Shown in pieces: positions 1-12,026 of a DNA stretch of 41,535 nt; the stretch's first letter is position 1, and each line of letters begins with the position of its first letter. Made by a program: the position numbers and the translations under genes. Below the pieces are notes generated by a model that did not search any database, was not told where the DNA came from, and was given only the letters and a program-made list of their open reading frames with translations. Location of the stretch: positions 1 to 41,535 of the forward strand of contig JAIPMN010002879.1 of assembly GCA_020650975.1 (NCBI GenBank), read 5' to 3'. Source of the stretch: Apostichopus californicus (lineage: Eukaryota; Echinodermata; Holothuroidea; Aspidochirotida; Stichopodidae).

Positions 1-3000
1 TAAAACATATGATTCTCAAGGATAAGTTAAATTTCTCACTAAATTTGAGTCTTGTTAAATTGACTTTCTAGCATATTTTTGGGGCCAATCCTAACGATGC
101 CACAGACAACTGAGAACTAGTAAGTCTGTAAATGTTGGAGCATATGACATTACAGCAGTGTAAGTCACAGATGCAATTGAGGTTTACAGTTTGTGTAAAC
201 AAGTAAAAGTGAACTCAATAAAGTATGTGTAAACAAGTATCCCTAGGCTACATGTGCATTAATAATAAATATAATAGATTTAAATTTTCATTCCACACGA
301 ATCACTTAACTAATTCAAAACTTTACCGCTAAGTGGTTACCATAAAATATTGCCCTGCTGTAACTGTTCTGCAGTCCACATGTGTCTGCAATCTGCAATA
401 TTTATCTAGACCACCCACTGGAAATCAAATAAAGCAGTTAAGTGAATGTAATTAGTAATCCAAGCCAGAGACTGACAAATAGATACCTAAATCATGAATT
501 GGTTGAATTAATCATTAGCAAGAAACCCTCTCCTGGACCCCATCAGCGACCCAAGCCTCAATATCTCAGTCACTAAGGGCCAGTCCCCTGTAACACATGA
601 ATATGTATATCAGCAACACACTGTGTATGCATGTTTAGCTTTACATGAAATCGAAGCTTTGAAGTCGCATGTCTTCAGCAAGAGTGTCCCTATGTCAGAT
701 GGAGTGACACATGGAGTAATTCTGTGTTAGATATAATTCCTTGCATACAGAAACTAGTCTACATGGCTTAATTAGTAACATAAAAATCCTTTTCGATAAC
801 TTGTACAAATATTGATAAATCTTTATCCTGCTTTGCCTTTTACTTATCGTCGTCAGTGCCTCTCTCCCGAGTTTCCTGTCACTCTGTCAAATGCTGTTCC
901 ATCAGACAGAGAATTATCTGATTATATCCCTCTTAGTACCCCCCGCCCACCCCCACACACCCCCAGTAAGCTGATCTTACATTTAGATATCCATTCATAC
1001 CTCCCTCATAGAAAGAACCCCCCCCCCCCATGGCACCATCATTATCACTGCCTGATTTGATCTTGCTTTAGCTATTAATGAAATCGAAATATAGTTTCGT
1101 ATTTCATGTTCAAATAAAGCTGCTGGGCATTGGAACTGAGCATCTGTAGGTACATGTTGACTATTACAGTGTAAATTAGTTGAAGTGAACAGAAAAATGA
1201 ACATTATCGCAGAAGGCAAACCAACTATATGATGGCGTGTGCATCATGATGTGTGTGCAACATCATGGTTCGTACACACCGTAACTCAATTAGTTAGTTC
1301 ATGGTGGTTTAATTTACTTCAGAGGTTGCATTGTCAATCCACATTATTGAGTACAGGCAAACCAATTTGTTTTGGTTCGAATTAGTCAAAGGTCATTACA
1401 GGTAAAGGTCAACAGAGGTCACGATCTGAATACTTAGAAACACAATAACTGAAATATAGGATTTGATGAATTTTACATTGGTACAGTATTCAGCTATATC
1501 ATAAGAAAAGTATTGTTTGTTAATTGTGTGGCTGAAAGGTCATCTGTGTTTAACTTTTCGTTACTACCGATACACAATTATACCGCTGCATCATGTAAGC
1601 CAAATATTTCTTTTTTACGATTTTGCCATCCCATGCCAGTTCTGCTTGTTCTTATGTCAGTACGTTTATCATAGATCATATATATTCCTCTCCACCTATT
1701 AAGCTTTTCCTCAATTCCAACCTCGCATAGTTGAGAGGCTAGTCAGAGTATTTTTAAGGCTTGATGTTTGACCTCTCACTTCCATTTTCTTGATAGAGGA
1801 GCTAATTAATGGAACTTTAACGACTAGCCATCTCACCGAAATTGACTTTTAAATGATTGCAGCCATTTATCAGGCCTCTGAGATTATCTGTACATTATAG
1901 TCACTGGTATTTTTAGATGTTATTCAAGTCAAGGTATGCTTTGTCATGTATAAAAAGAATCCTTTATGGTTGTACCGGGGCATAATTGAAACATTCTTGC
2001 GTGAGAAGCAACGTTAGATTAGGTGGTATGAAATAAAATCATTGAAAGAGGTAATTGAGCATCCCTGCATTGCAGTAACCTTTATTAATTTGAGGTCAAA
2101 CACTTTACAAAACTTAATTACTCAAATTAAGATTACAAATTGATCAAACAATTTTGACACCTTTTCTAGATTCAGGCCTTGAAATTCAGACTAAAGGAAT
2201 AGTCACTTGCTTTTTTTCTACCAGTAGACATTAAGAACATAAACACATGACAAGTAGGGTAACAAAAATTTGTCAGTCAAAAAATTGTTGCATCATTTCA
2301 ATACCTAACATATAAAGGCCCTTGTTATATTTTTCAATTTGCTTTAGCATGTTAGTAATACAAATTAGAGCAATAACATGAGTTGTATTTTAATGCTCAT
2401 TAACATGAAATTTGGTGGAAAACAAATCAATGAGGGGTGTTTTTAATTTGATGAATTCTTATCATATTTCGGCAGCCTTCCTAGTAAACTTGTTGACCTA
2501 AATGCTACTATCTGTTTTATGCTACATGATGCAAGATAGGATGGTAAATATTCGTAGCAATAAATCATACTTAACTTTTACAGAACTTGCAATAAAAACT
2601 TCCATCTTTTCTATTTGTTAGAATTGTTCCATTTCATCAATCCTGGCATGACATGCACTCACCCAATGTCTCGATTACGTGATCAGTCCATTTGACATAA
2701 ACTACAGTAATACTCACATTAGAAGTCAAGCTGTCATTTATTCCTAGACCAAGAAAAAAATTACAGGAACGCAGTTAATCAGCAGAGTTTGACAAGAAAC
2801 TGGGCACCTTCTCTCCAAAAGTGTGGAGGCCCCTAGATTAACTTACCTGTCAGGATTTAAATCCTTAATGTAACATGTAAGAATTTATGGAAAAATTAAA
2901 GGTAACTTTCCTTTCAATGCTTAAATAACAAAGATTAAGGGTTACACTGCATGCTCTTCAGTTAACTGTTGAGCAAGATTTATGCTTTGGCAGTTTAAAT

Positions 3001-3500
3001 TTCCAGAGTACCATATATGATATAAATTATTGCAAAGCTTTTATTACTGGGAAGGCAAATTTAGTTCCACATTTCATATTTATAGGCATTATGGATACCC
3101 CCTTACCCCTTCTCAATAAACATAAATGTGTACAAACATCTACCTCCAGTCGCAAACATTCTGTGAAGATTACGATTAAGAAAATAACACCGCTAGCATT
3201 ATTTTTGTCCCAGATCGACTCATTAGATGAGGACATTTCATAGTCTTCTTCTATTTCATATTGCTTATTCATCAGACAATCAAAATATGTGTCCTTTTAA
3301 TTCCTGAGCATTAATTAGAAATATCTCTCGGTGTAAGAAAATGTAAAAAAAAAATAATATAAGACATACACCCCACCTGCCAGACAGGTTCCTTCTCATT
3401 CAGAGAAAAGGCATTAATTTTTGTTCCAGACCCATAATTGGATGAGGACTAATGGATGTAAAATAATTTTATAGGATTCCTTTATTTCACATCAGACAGT

Positions 3501-3542
3501 CCCCCCTCCCCTCCCCCTCCCTCCCTCCCTCCCTCCCCCTCC
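3501..3542. repeat. C/T low-complexity tract
   Basis: This is an imperfect CCCT/CCCCT run of about 42 bases in the upstream intron. Confidence 0.9.
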
Positions 3543-6500
3543 AAAGGAACACTTTTGACAGTCCATATATTTCTGAGCATAAAGAAGAATTACTGCCAAA
3601 TGTAAACAACATGAAAAAATATATATGTATAATTATAAGAGAAACACACCCCTCTGCGAGACAGGTACTTTTTCACTCTGTTTAAAAATCTAAGCAAACT
3701 GTTCATTCAGTGTATACTATCACTCTGGATATGATATATTAACTCTGACATTACTGTAGGAAAAAAGAAACACCAAAAAGAAAAAAAACATGTTTTGCTT
3801 TAGGAGTGCGTCATCTGTTATAGTAACTTAGGAGAATCTCGCCCTTGTGTTTGTTTTTGTTTATTTTATTGAGAGAAACCCATCCCATCAAGGCACTTAA
3901 TGTAAGGACCACTATCCATTAACATGTTCCTGTGCCAGCTTGTTTCCCAAGCAGCCACCAATTAGAGAATGAATATCCACTTAGTTCTTCTTTCCCATAC
4001 ATAGCCCTGTTAATATTAACCAGATGGACTGCCATAAAGTGGGGTATTCTGTCCTAGCGGTGTGAATGTAGATCTAGCGTTGAAGATGTTGTGCTTTCGT
4101 TACTATGAAGACGGTGATGATGTTGGCTGCTAGGTTTCAAGTGTTTGAGATTCGGAAACACTCTGTGTGGTATAGTAAGCCTTCAGTGTGGTAGATGTGG
4201 AAAAAAGAGGAAGGGAGTGTTGACCTTGAAATGCTGCAGGTCAGAGGGGGATGCGGGGAGGGGGGGGGGGAAGAACAGTTCTAAATTCTAAAATGTCACA
4301 AACTTTTGTAGGATGTGTACATTTTAGATATGAGGGCATATAGAATGGAGTCTGGTTTTCTCTGTGATGCACACATCAGTAAATTTCATTGAAAGCTTTT
4401 AAATTTGGCCCTTAAAATTGAAACTACAGTATGTACAGTATAAGTCTACCTTTACTTTCAAAAAATTTCAGAATATAATGCACTTTCTATATTGAATTTT
4501 GTTGTTGGTGACTTCTTGGCACATGGAATGATTCCATCTGTGGATAAATGGATTGTACAGTATGTCATTAAATTAAAACATTTTAAAAACATTTTGACAC
4601 ATTTTGACATTTCAGGCAATATTGAGTTTGCATGATGACGTCACTAACTCTACATAAGGTCAGAATATTTTTGACCAAACTTTTTAAAAGTCTGTCACTT
4701 TATAATTGCTACATGCTGTCAGTATATATGATCTGTTGTTACCATGAGTGATGCTGAAAATCATCACAAACTCTTTAATAAATATGATCCGATTAATTTA
4801 CGTCGCTGCTCGCTTACCTGTCTCCCCACAACCTTAGCACTCTCGTTCTACCGTGCCCAGAACAAACGATAACCCATTGGAATATCCCTTCAAATATATA
4901 CTAGATCTGTTTGCAGAGTTTCTTCATGTCGTTCTCAATGTTTAGTGAGCATGGAGCACTGTCCTAGCCTACAGCCATAGATAGTTATAGCTATTGTCAA
5001 AGTTCCTCTATTTTTCTTATCCAGTAAGAGTTGGCACAGAAAAGAGGGCTATTTTGCCCCCCTAATTGGTTTATAATGTCAATTTTCAGGCTAACCCATG
5101 GCAAGGTCTGCAAACATTTGTCCTTTTCTTCTGGAGCCATGTCTGTTAAATTTTCTCTCCTGTTTGTCACATGAAAAGAATCCCCACCGATTCGACTCTC
5201 TCCATTGCCTGTCTCTGCTTGCACAAGGTCTCCGATCTGCTCGTGGAAGCCTGTCGGGTGTTTAGTTTTGCGATATCAGGTCTCAGTCTGGATCGAGAGG
5301 TAAAAAGATATCAAAGGAAACTATCAAAGGAAGATGACAGATTGCAGAAAGAAAACCTAACAAAACAGACTTTATAGGTATCTCTCTTTGGTTTGCACAA
5401 AATTCTTGACGCTGTGCTACATATATATTTGGCCAGAGTTTGAATGCAGAATCATGATTAATATTTGCTTCTTACTAGGATTATGCATATATCTCTGTAT
5501 GTACATGTACTAGCCAGCAACTTGTCTGTATGGAAGAATGGTTTGCAAATTTTTGGAAAGCTCATGGAAGCTGGGGTAGAAGCAGAGTTGTAAATGTGCA
5601 ACGTACTTTGAAAGTTGGTACGGTCAGTCGTTTTAGTCTTGCTGACTCGAGTAGAGACATGACTTCGGTCATTTAAAAAATAAATTATTTCCCACTTTTC
5701 CCCGTTTTTTATTTGTAATTTAGGTGATACATATTGTGACTCAAACATCACTAGATCATTGCAAACCTGGATTAAAGTGGGCTTGTGTTGTCTTTTAGTG
5801 CTTTTCAAGAGACATTCAATGCAGGAAATAATATACTGAACTAAGAGAATATATATGTACATCAATAGAAATGTTTTATCAACATTTGTAAATGCTTCCT
5901 GAATCGGAGGTGCGCTGTCCCCAGATTCCAGATCAAGATATGACTTGTGCATCTAAGTAGAAACAGCATATTTTGTGCAATAGAACTTTGATCCAGAGAA
6001 GTTCTGATCAGGTTCAAATGTACAGCTTTCAGATAGATGCTAAAGGCAGATTCCAGATGCATTTTCAAGGTGCTATTTTATCCCATCTTTCGTTTAATAT
6101 TTTCCCGGTAACGGAAGATAGTCAATGAGTTTGCATTTCTCACTTGAGTTATCATACTGTAGTATTCATACATACAGTATTCTCCTTAATTATATGTCAA
6201 TTTTCTTTGTAACCAAACTCAAACAGCAAATGAATGAACAAATGGTGTACTAATAATTTTCTCACCCAGTGACAATTAACGGAAGGAAAAGCGATATGTT
6301 ATTACCATAAGGAGTACCAGAAACCTTGAAAATGACACCCGAATTTAGACGGTAAATTTAATTTCTCTCTCATATTGAGCCAGCTAGTCCAGAAGATTCT
6401 CTGATATAAGCTTGGAACAGGTTCTTCAAGGTCGCTCTGCTATTTTCATCTTCCGAATGCAAATTGGTCTCAAGCTTGAATTATGTACAACAGAACACAT

Positions 6501-8067
6501 TGCATCTTCAATTGCAAACTCTGTCCCCCTCTACAAATCGGTTTAATTTGTAAACCGTGGACTTGGCAAGGATTTTTTGTCTGGCATTTCACCTTCAATT
6601 TCTACTCTATCGCCTCAATTATGTCTCTGAGCATCTGACCCTTAGAATGTCGTCCATCTACAGGAATTTTGTGAGCCCCCCAAAAATATTTTTTTTCATA
6701 AAACCATCGCATATAGATCGTCTGCTTCTAAAAAGAAGCCATTCGTCTTTTATCATTTTCTCATGCAGAACCGCCCCTGTAGTACGGTAATGTTTGGCGG
6801 AGTTGTGTCAATTTTTACAGCTAGAGTAGGCGTACAGTAGATATCATGTAGAGCTCGTGAAAACTGAGATTGCAATCCAGGTAATTCCTCTCTCATTGAT
6901 TGCATTTTTGAGGTTGGAGAAAGAGACGGACCATTACAGGAGCTCTTATCCTTAATCAAAGAATGGGGTGTGTGTTGTTAAAGTAATCATAACCATGAAT
7001 AGCATATCAGATGAAAAGTATTATTGATATTTACGAGAGCATCCTAGGGAGTACGGTGGGATGCAGTCAGAGAGTTATGATATACAGTATGCATGCTCTC
7101 GCTTCAGTCTGTGGATGGCTTGCTCTCGGCTGTGTACTTTTTATGAGGCAATTTTTTAGATGGATGCAATCATGGCTCAAGATTTTCTCATATTCAACTC
7201 TCACTTCGAGGAGAAGAGGATGCTGTAAAAATTGAACAACAAGTTGTATCTCGATTGAGACTGAGAGGGGAGACCGAAAGAAGTAGTTACGGTTTTGGGG
7301 AAATTTGTTTGTTACCAGACTGTAATTGGTTCTGCCAGATATTCCATCATTTATTGTCAGTGGTTTTGGTGCAGATTTTGTGTACTTCTGTCTGCATTAG
7401 CAATAAGATTTGAAGCTACTGTACTTACATAATGTGTTAGTTTTGGTTTCAATTACATGGATAAACCTACCGTATGTAATGAATGGTGGTACAGTATATA
7501 TGCAGGGGTGTTTCGTGTGGCAGGGGGCCATGAGTGTGACGCCTGCTTGTAAATGCGATCTTTTAATTAAGAAGGGAAAATTTGATGGGTCATTAAATGT
7601 TTTGTGTGGAGGCCTCATGTTTGAATTCAAGAAGCCAGTTGTTTGTTTTGGAGGTGTAGTTTATTTGAGGTCAATAAATGGAAACCATTTATCAACATGG
7701 GAAAGCAATGTTAAGTTCCTAAAAAAATTAATTATGTCATTTAAAGAAGCCTCAACACAGTTTTGAATCATGAAAAAATTTAAAATATTATATAAGCTTT
7801 TCAAGCTCATTGCTGTAATGTACATACTTTAACATATCTTTATGCCGTTTCCAATCACTCGCTCTGTAAAGTAATGGTACTTGACTTGATGCACATTGCA
7901 CTGTACCTGGCATGAACTTTAGTATCAGTTTCCAGCTTTGACATGAAAGATTATGCATGGATTTTGATTTCTGAGCTGGAGCTTCAATAGCTGTATTTAG
8001 TGCACCTATAGTATAATATATATACCAGTCAAGTTGACATAGCTTCATTTCAAAAGGTTTCAAAAGT

Positions 8068-8174
8068 ATGATGCGCTGAGGGGGCTGCAGCATTCTGCAG
8101 CCAGGCTGTATAGGATTGTAATCTTTTGTGCTTTGTAATGTCACATGATAGCAACTACTGGTCTGCAGTGATTA
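8068..8174 (-). repeat. Dispersed repeat, copy A (reverse orientation)
   Basis: Read on the - strand it shares aatc(a/t)ctgcagacca, atgtgaca-type sequence, caaaagattac and aatgctgcagcc, in the same order and spacing, with a segment at 27808-27915 on the + strand. I estimate two thirds identity by eye. The family is not identified. Confidence 0.6.
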
Positions 8175-8705
8175 ACCCCTAACTTGTTTGATATCTATTG
8201 ATTCAGCTTTTCTTTTTGACACTGTTTCTACATTCATAAACAGTCTTTGACTGATTTTTTTTATGATCATGTTTTTATTATTATGCCATACGAAGAGCTG
8301 CAGTGTTTTAGTAGCATGGCGCTGTCTTCATAAGGTGATGAGCACAAGGCTAATATACTTACTGTATGTTATGTGATACTGTATATGGACTAATTGTTGG
8401 AAAATGGATAATGCCCTCATATGAGAGTGGGTGATCTAACCTTCTTCTTACCTCAGTCCAAACTATCTTTAGCTCATATGATAAGATTACCATAAAATCC
8501 AAGAAAGTGATTAAAAACATAACTTTCATGTACCCACACGAGCATGTTTTATCTCTTCAGTGCTTAGGACTGTAACGGAAGATGACTACAGTAACTATAC
8601 TGCTATATATAATTATTGTTACACAACATGTGTAACACTAACTGTTGGAAGGAGCTGTGGATCATGTTCACATATATATCTTAATGCTCTAGCTTTCTTT
8701 ATATG

Positions 8706-8970
8706 CTTTTCGTAGAAAGTTCAAGTGACGTTTTACTTCTTATGATCACTGAAATCTGGTAACATAGTTGGACAAGAAAGTAACCATTGGATCTTTCGTG
8801 CACTTTGAAATCGCTCAGTTGTTTTATTCATTAACTTTATAGCTTTCGTAGAAAGTTCAAGTGACGTTTTACTTCTTATCACTGAAATCTGATAACATAG
8901 CTTAAAAAAGTACCCATTGGATCTTTCGTGCACTTTTGAAATCGCTCATTTGTTGTGTTAATTAACATAC
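8706..8970. repeat. Direct tandem duplication, period 136 bases
   Basis: Two adjacent copies share cgtagaaagttcaagtgacg (8711 and 8847) and ggatctttcgtgcactt near their ends. They differ by a few substitutions and small indels (for example tatgatcactg against tatcactg). This is a local duplication inside an intron with no coding signal. Confidence 0.9.
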
Positions 8971-9485
8971 ACATACTGTCTCCTAACCAGGAATGTGTAA
9001 TATATTATCTTCAGAGTGTGAGTACACACCCGGATATTGGTAATGTTGATCCACGATAGTTGTGTTGTTATATTATAACTTAGTCACGTATCATGAATTT
9101 CACGATAACTATTGTGGACTATTACAAAATGACGCAGGTCGAAAGTGTTGGTAGAATACTGGTTGACTTATCATCTAATTCGATTCTTCATATATCCGGG
9201 TATTTTATTTGTTTGATGTTGGTAGATTTATGCACAGTTACAACACTCAGGTATAGTTTTATGGTGGCAACAACAATCACTGAATTGTATTGCACAATGT
9301 CAATGGAAATTGTCAATGTCTTTAGAGTTAGCATCCCAGTCGCTTTCTGTCCCACTATCAAAGGCCTCCTTGAATGGCTTGTTAAAGTCCTCATTAGTTA
9401 TCATGGGTCAACAGTACCAATATCCACCATAGTTATCTTGACCACAACAAGGATTGGGTTGATTACATGTACAGTATGCACATGA

Positions 9486-9530
9486 TACATTCATACACAT
9501 TCATACATACATTCATACATACATATGCAC
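9486..9530. repeat. CATA/CATT microsatellite
   Basis: Interrupted tandem copies of cata with cattcata variants. Confidence 0.85.
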
Positions 9531-9800
9531 ATGTAAGACAATGTGAGTGCTTGCCAAATGGTTGAAAGGTGCTTTGACCGACCGGTATGTAGTGAGTCTC
9601 TGTAATCCTTACTGTTTTGTTACTTTGAGTCGGGCTAAAAACATCCGGTTTATCAGACAGAATCGGACATATCACCATTCTAACTTCTATTGTAACAAAC
9701 TTAGAAGATCAATTTATTCTAGTGAAAAAGTAGGCAGTAAACTGCATGTACTGTCCGGATTAAAAGTGAATATTGTTGGAATAAAAAGTACAAAAACGTC

Positions 9801-9873
9801 TGAGTGTCCGGAGGTGTCAGAAAACGTCCTAAAGTGTCCGGAAATGTCTGAAAATGTCTCGTCCGGAAAGTCG
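9801..9873. repeat. Short minisatellite on TGTCCGGA / TGTCTGAAAA
   Basis: Roughly 24-30 base imperfect units alternate tgtccgga with tgtc(t)gaaaa. It gives a repeated peptide-like pattern in one frame, but I see no sign that it is translated. Confidence 0.65.
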
Positions 9874-11933
9874 TGTCAACCTCGACAGAACACCACTGTA
9901 GGGACTCAATTTGCCTCATTGTTTACAAAGTTCAATGACCTCAGGTGTTATGTCACTGAAATATTGAAAACCTAATTCAAGGAAGCACCTACCTATTAGT
10001 TCTTTCATTATCCTTTGGATTACACACATATCTCCCAACTTAAGTCTCCATAACACTACTGCAGAGGGAAGTTACAGTATCACTGCTCTTATACTTTCAA
10101 CATAACAATTGCACCTGGGTCATCTGTAAATGTAGGAAGAAGATCGTGGGTTTTAAACACAGACGATAGTGTCGCACTTTGATACTCTGCTTAATAAACT
10201 TCAGATATTACCTTTGACATCATATCATGATATCATACCATCCATCATATTACTGAAAGTACCAAGCTTGGATCTTTCTGTGCACAATTGAGCTTTCTCA
10301 CAGTAAGTGGTACATGTACTTACAGCCCTGACACATTATCTGTAATACTATCTTCACAAGATGAACACTACCCTTTAATGTACCGTGGCGTATGTATACG
10401 ATATTTATCAGTAGAAGCTCTGTGTCATGATGTACACAGCGAGTTGTAACTCAAGTTGGTATTCTTGCAGTGTATGGTATGTCGTATGAGATGGTGGGGT
10501 ATGCCCAGAGGTGCATGGCATCCAGTCACACCACAGCAGTGACTGATAACATCCGCCATATTTCGCTATTAGTGCAACAATCGAACATACTGACAACATT
10601 AATTACAGTGCACAGGGTTAACTCCTACCTTGATCTTTGAATGATTCTATCGGAACACAACAACGCACATTTCCTTTGATCTTTTGTTTTATCATGCTCT
10701 TTGTTTTTCTAAAGAAGGAACTGTAAGAAAGAAAAAAGAACACTGTTGCAAATGGCAATGATATTTACAGGAAAGTTGTCCATCTGTATTTATTTATAAA
10801 ACTAAATTTAACTTGATGTATTGAAAATAAACTGATGATATGTCCTTGCCATTGCTGTGATTCATTATCCAATGTTTGGTTTCTCGAAAGTTTATGATTA
10901 TTTTTTTTTCTCGATACCACTGCAGGTTTGGTTTCCCTTTGGGTAGTACTGTAATTGGCTGCACCATTTTGATTCGCCATGATGCAATATTCACACATGG
11001 TTTATACTGTGAAGGAAGGAGATGTACATAATGTACTACATAGCTTTATATGTTGTTAATTGTGCTCAAACACTATTGCCATGAAAACCTATGCCTTGTT
11101 ACTGTGGGATACCAGTTTAATACATGTAACACAGAAAACGTGTTATTTGTGCACATCATGTATAAGGGTTTGTCGCAAGTTGAATCCCTAATTTATTAAA
11201 ATTAGCCTCACATACTTCTGCTATAATGTTGTACTTTAGCTAGCCTCCAAAACAGCCACTTGTATGCAGATAACCACCTTCGGGCCTTGCATCAAGTCCA
11301 GTGAGAATTTACAAATTCATTGCAAAATCCGTCATCCGAAGCAGTGCGAGTAAACAGATGTACCAAACCGTGTGGGACGTCAGTTGGAAAAAAATATATA
11401 GATCAATGAACAAATAAAAATGTACTTTTCAGGCAAAGCTTCAAAAAGCATCTGACAGATATTTAAGTGGTATGTGATATCGAGGAATCACTTCAGTGGT
11501 TATGTAGCTTAATTGAAACGAAAGGGAGGAAAAAAAGGGTACAACTGAACGGCGTTAAGTGAGTCGTTCATTGAAGATTGAGCATTATTTGTCAAATTTC
11601 TCGTAATGGGTTTGAATGAATCGTGACTTATCATGTGAAACGAACCATTAAGGGGCCTATCACTGATTAATTTAAAGTCAAAGTATTTCATTGCATGCAT
11701 CACTACACTAGGAATATGAGATGATTTGTGATATCTTTGTATGTAAATGAGGAGTGAAAAATAGAAGATATTTGACATATAATTAACCCCCCCCCCACAA
11801 AAGAGAGGAATGTCTGTGGGGGCGGGTGGTGGTTGAGGGTTGCTGAAACAGAAAATAGGTTTCAAAATGAAAAGATTCCAGATGATTTGTGAAAGAAAGT
11901 ATTAAATGGACAAAATTAATTTTCTCTCTGCAG

Positions 11934-12026
11934 GTGAAACTTGTGAATATCAGCAACGACGACATCGTTGACGGTAATCCGAAACTAACCCTTGGACTTC
12001 TATGGAGTATTATTCTTCACTGGGAA
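11934..12026 (+). CDS. DMD: DMD exon, end of CH1 (human exon 5 equivalent)
   Basis: The exon is 93 bases, 31 codons, phase 0 at both ends, the same length as human exon 5. The translation runs [15 protein letters not shown] and continues to the conserved ILHWE at the CH1 end. In human dystrophin this segment is actin-binding site 2 of CH1, so contact with F-actin is the expected role. The acceptor is a pyrimidine tract ending ctctgcag, and the donor is a perfect gtaagt at 12027. The open frame runs past both borders, but similarity to dystrophin stops at them, which is why I placed the ends here. Confidence 0.95.

Larger units (their letters stand above)
1..11933 (+). other. DMD: Upstream intron of DMD (left end outside window)
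   Basis: This is the intron before the human exon 5 equivalent. I looked for the preceding exon (human exon 4, with a RVHALNNVNKAL-type motif) in all frames and did not see it. The sequence is AT-rich with scattered simple repeats. Contents I could name are the CT-rich tract at 3501-3542, a copy of the AGGTCA-rich repeat near 1389-1432, one member of a dispersed repeat at 8068-8174, a 136-base tandem duplication at 8706-8970, a CATA microsatellite at 9486-9530, a TGTCCGGA repeat at 9801-9873, and C/G runs near 1019, 4259 and 11787. Open frames here of 60-142 codons show no recognisable domain. Confidence 0.75.

Noticed and set aside
1371-1388. B-box-like ggttcgaatta suggesting a tRNA or tRNA-derived SINE
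   Set aside because: No A-box at the right distance and no cloverleaf pairing around it.
5171-5377. 68-codon open frame with a charged C-terminal half
   Set aside because: No dystrophin or other domain similarity is seen, and the length is within chance expectation.
5458-5952. 164-codon antisense open frame
   Set aside because: No recognisable domain and no supporting context. AT-rich intron sequence yields such frames by chance.
9093-9485. 130-codon open frame, hydrophobic, Thr/Ile/Val-rich
   Set aside because: It overlaps an antisense open frame and runs into a CATA microsatellite. It shows no motif, and its composition resembles intron sequence.
9547-9975. 142-codon open frame with ECPEVSENV-type repeats
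   Set aside because: The repeat in the peptide comes from the short minisatellite at 9801-9873, and no family is recognised.
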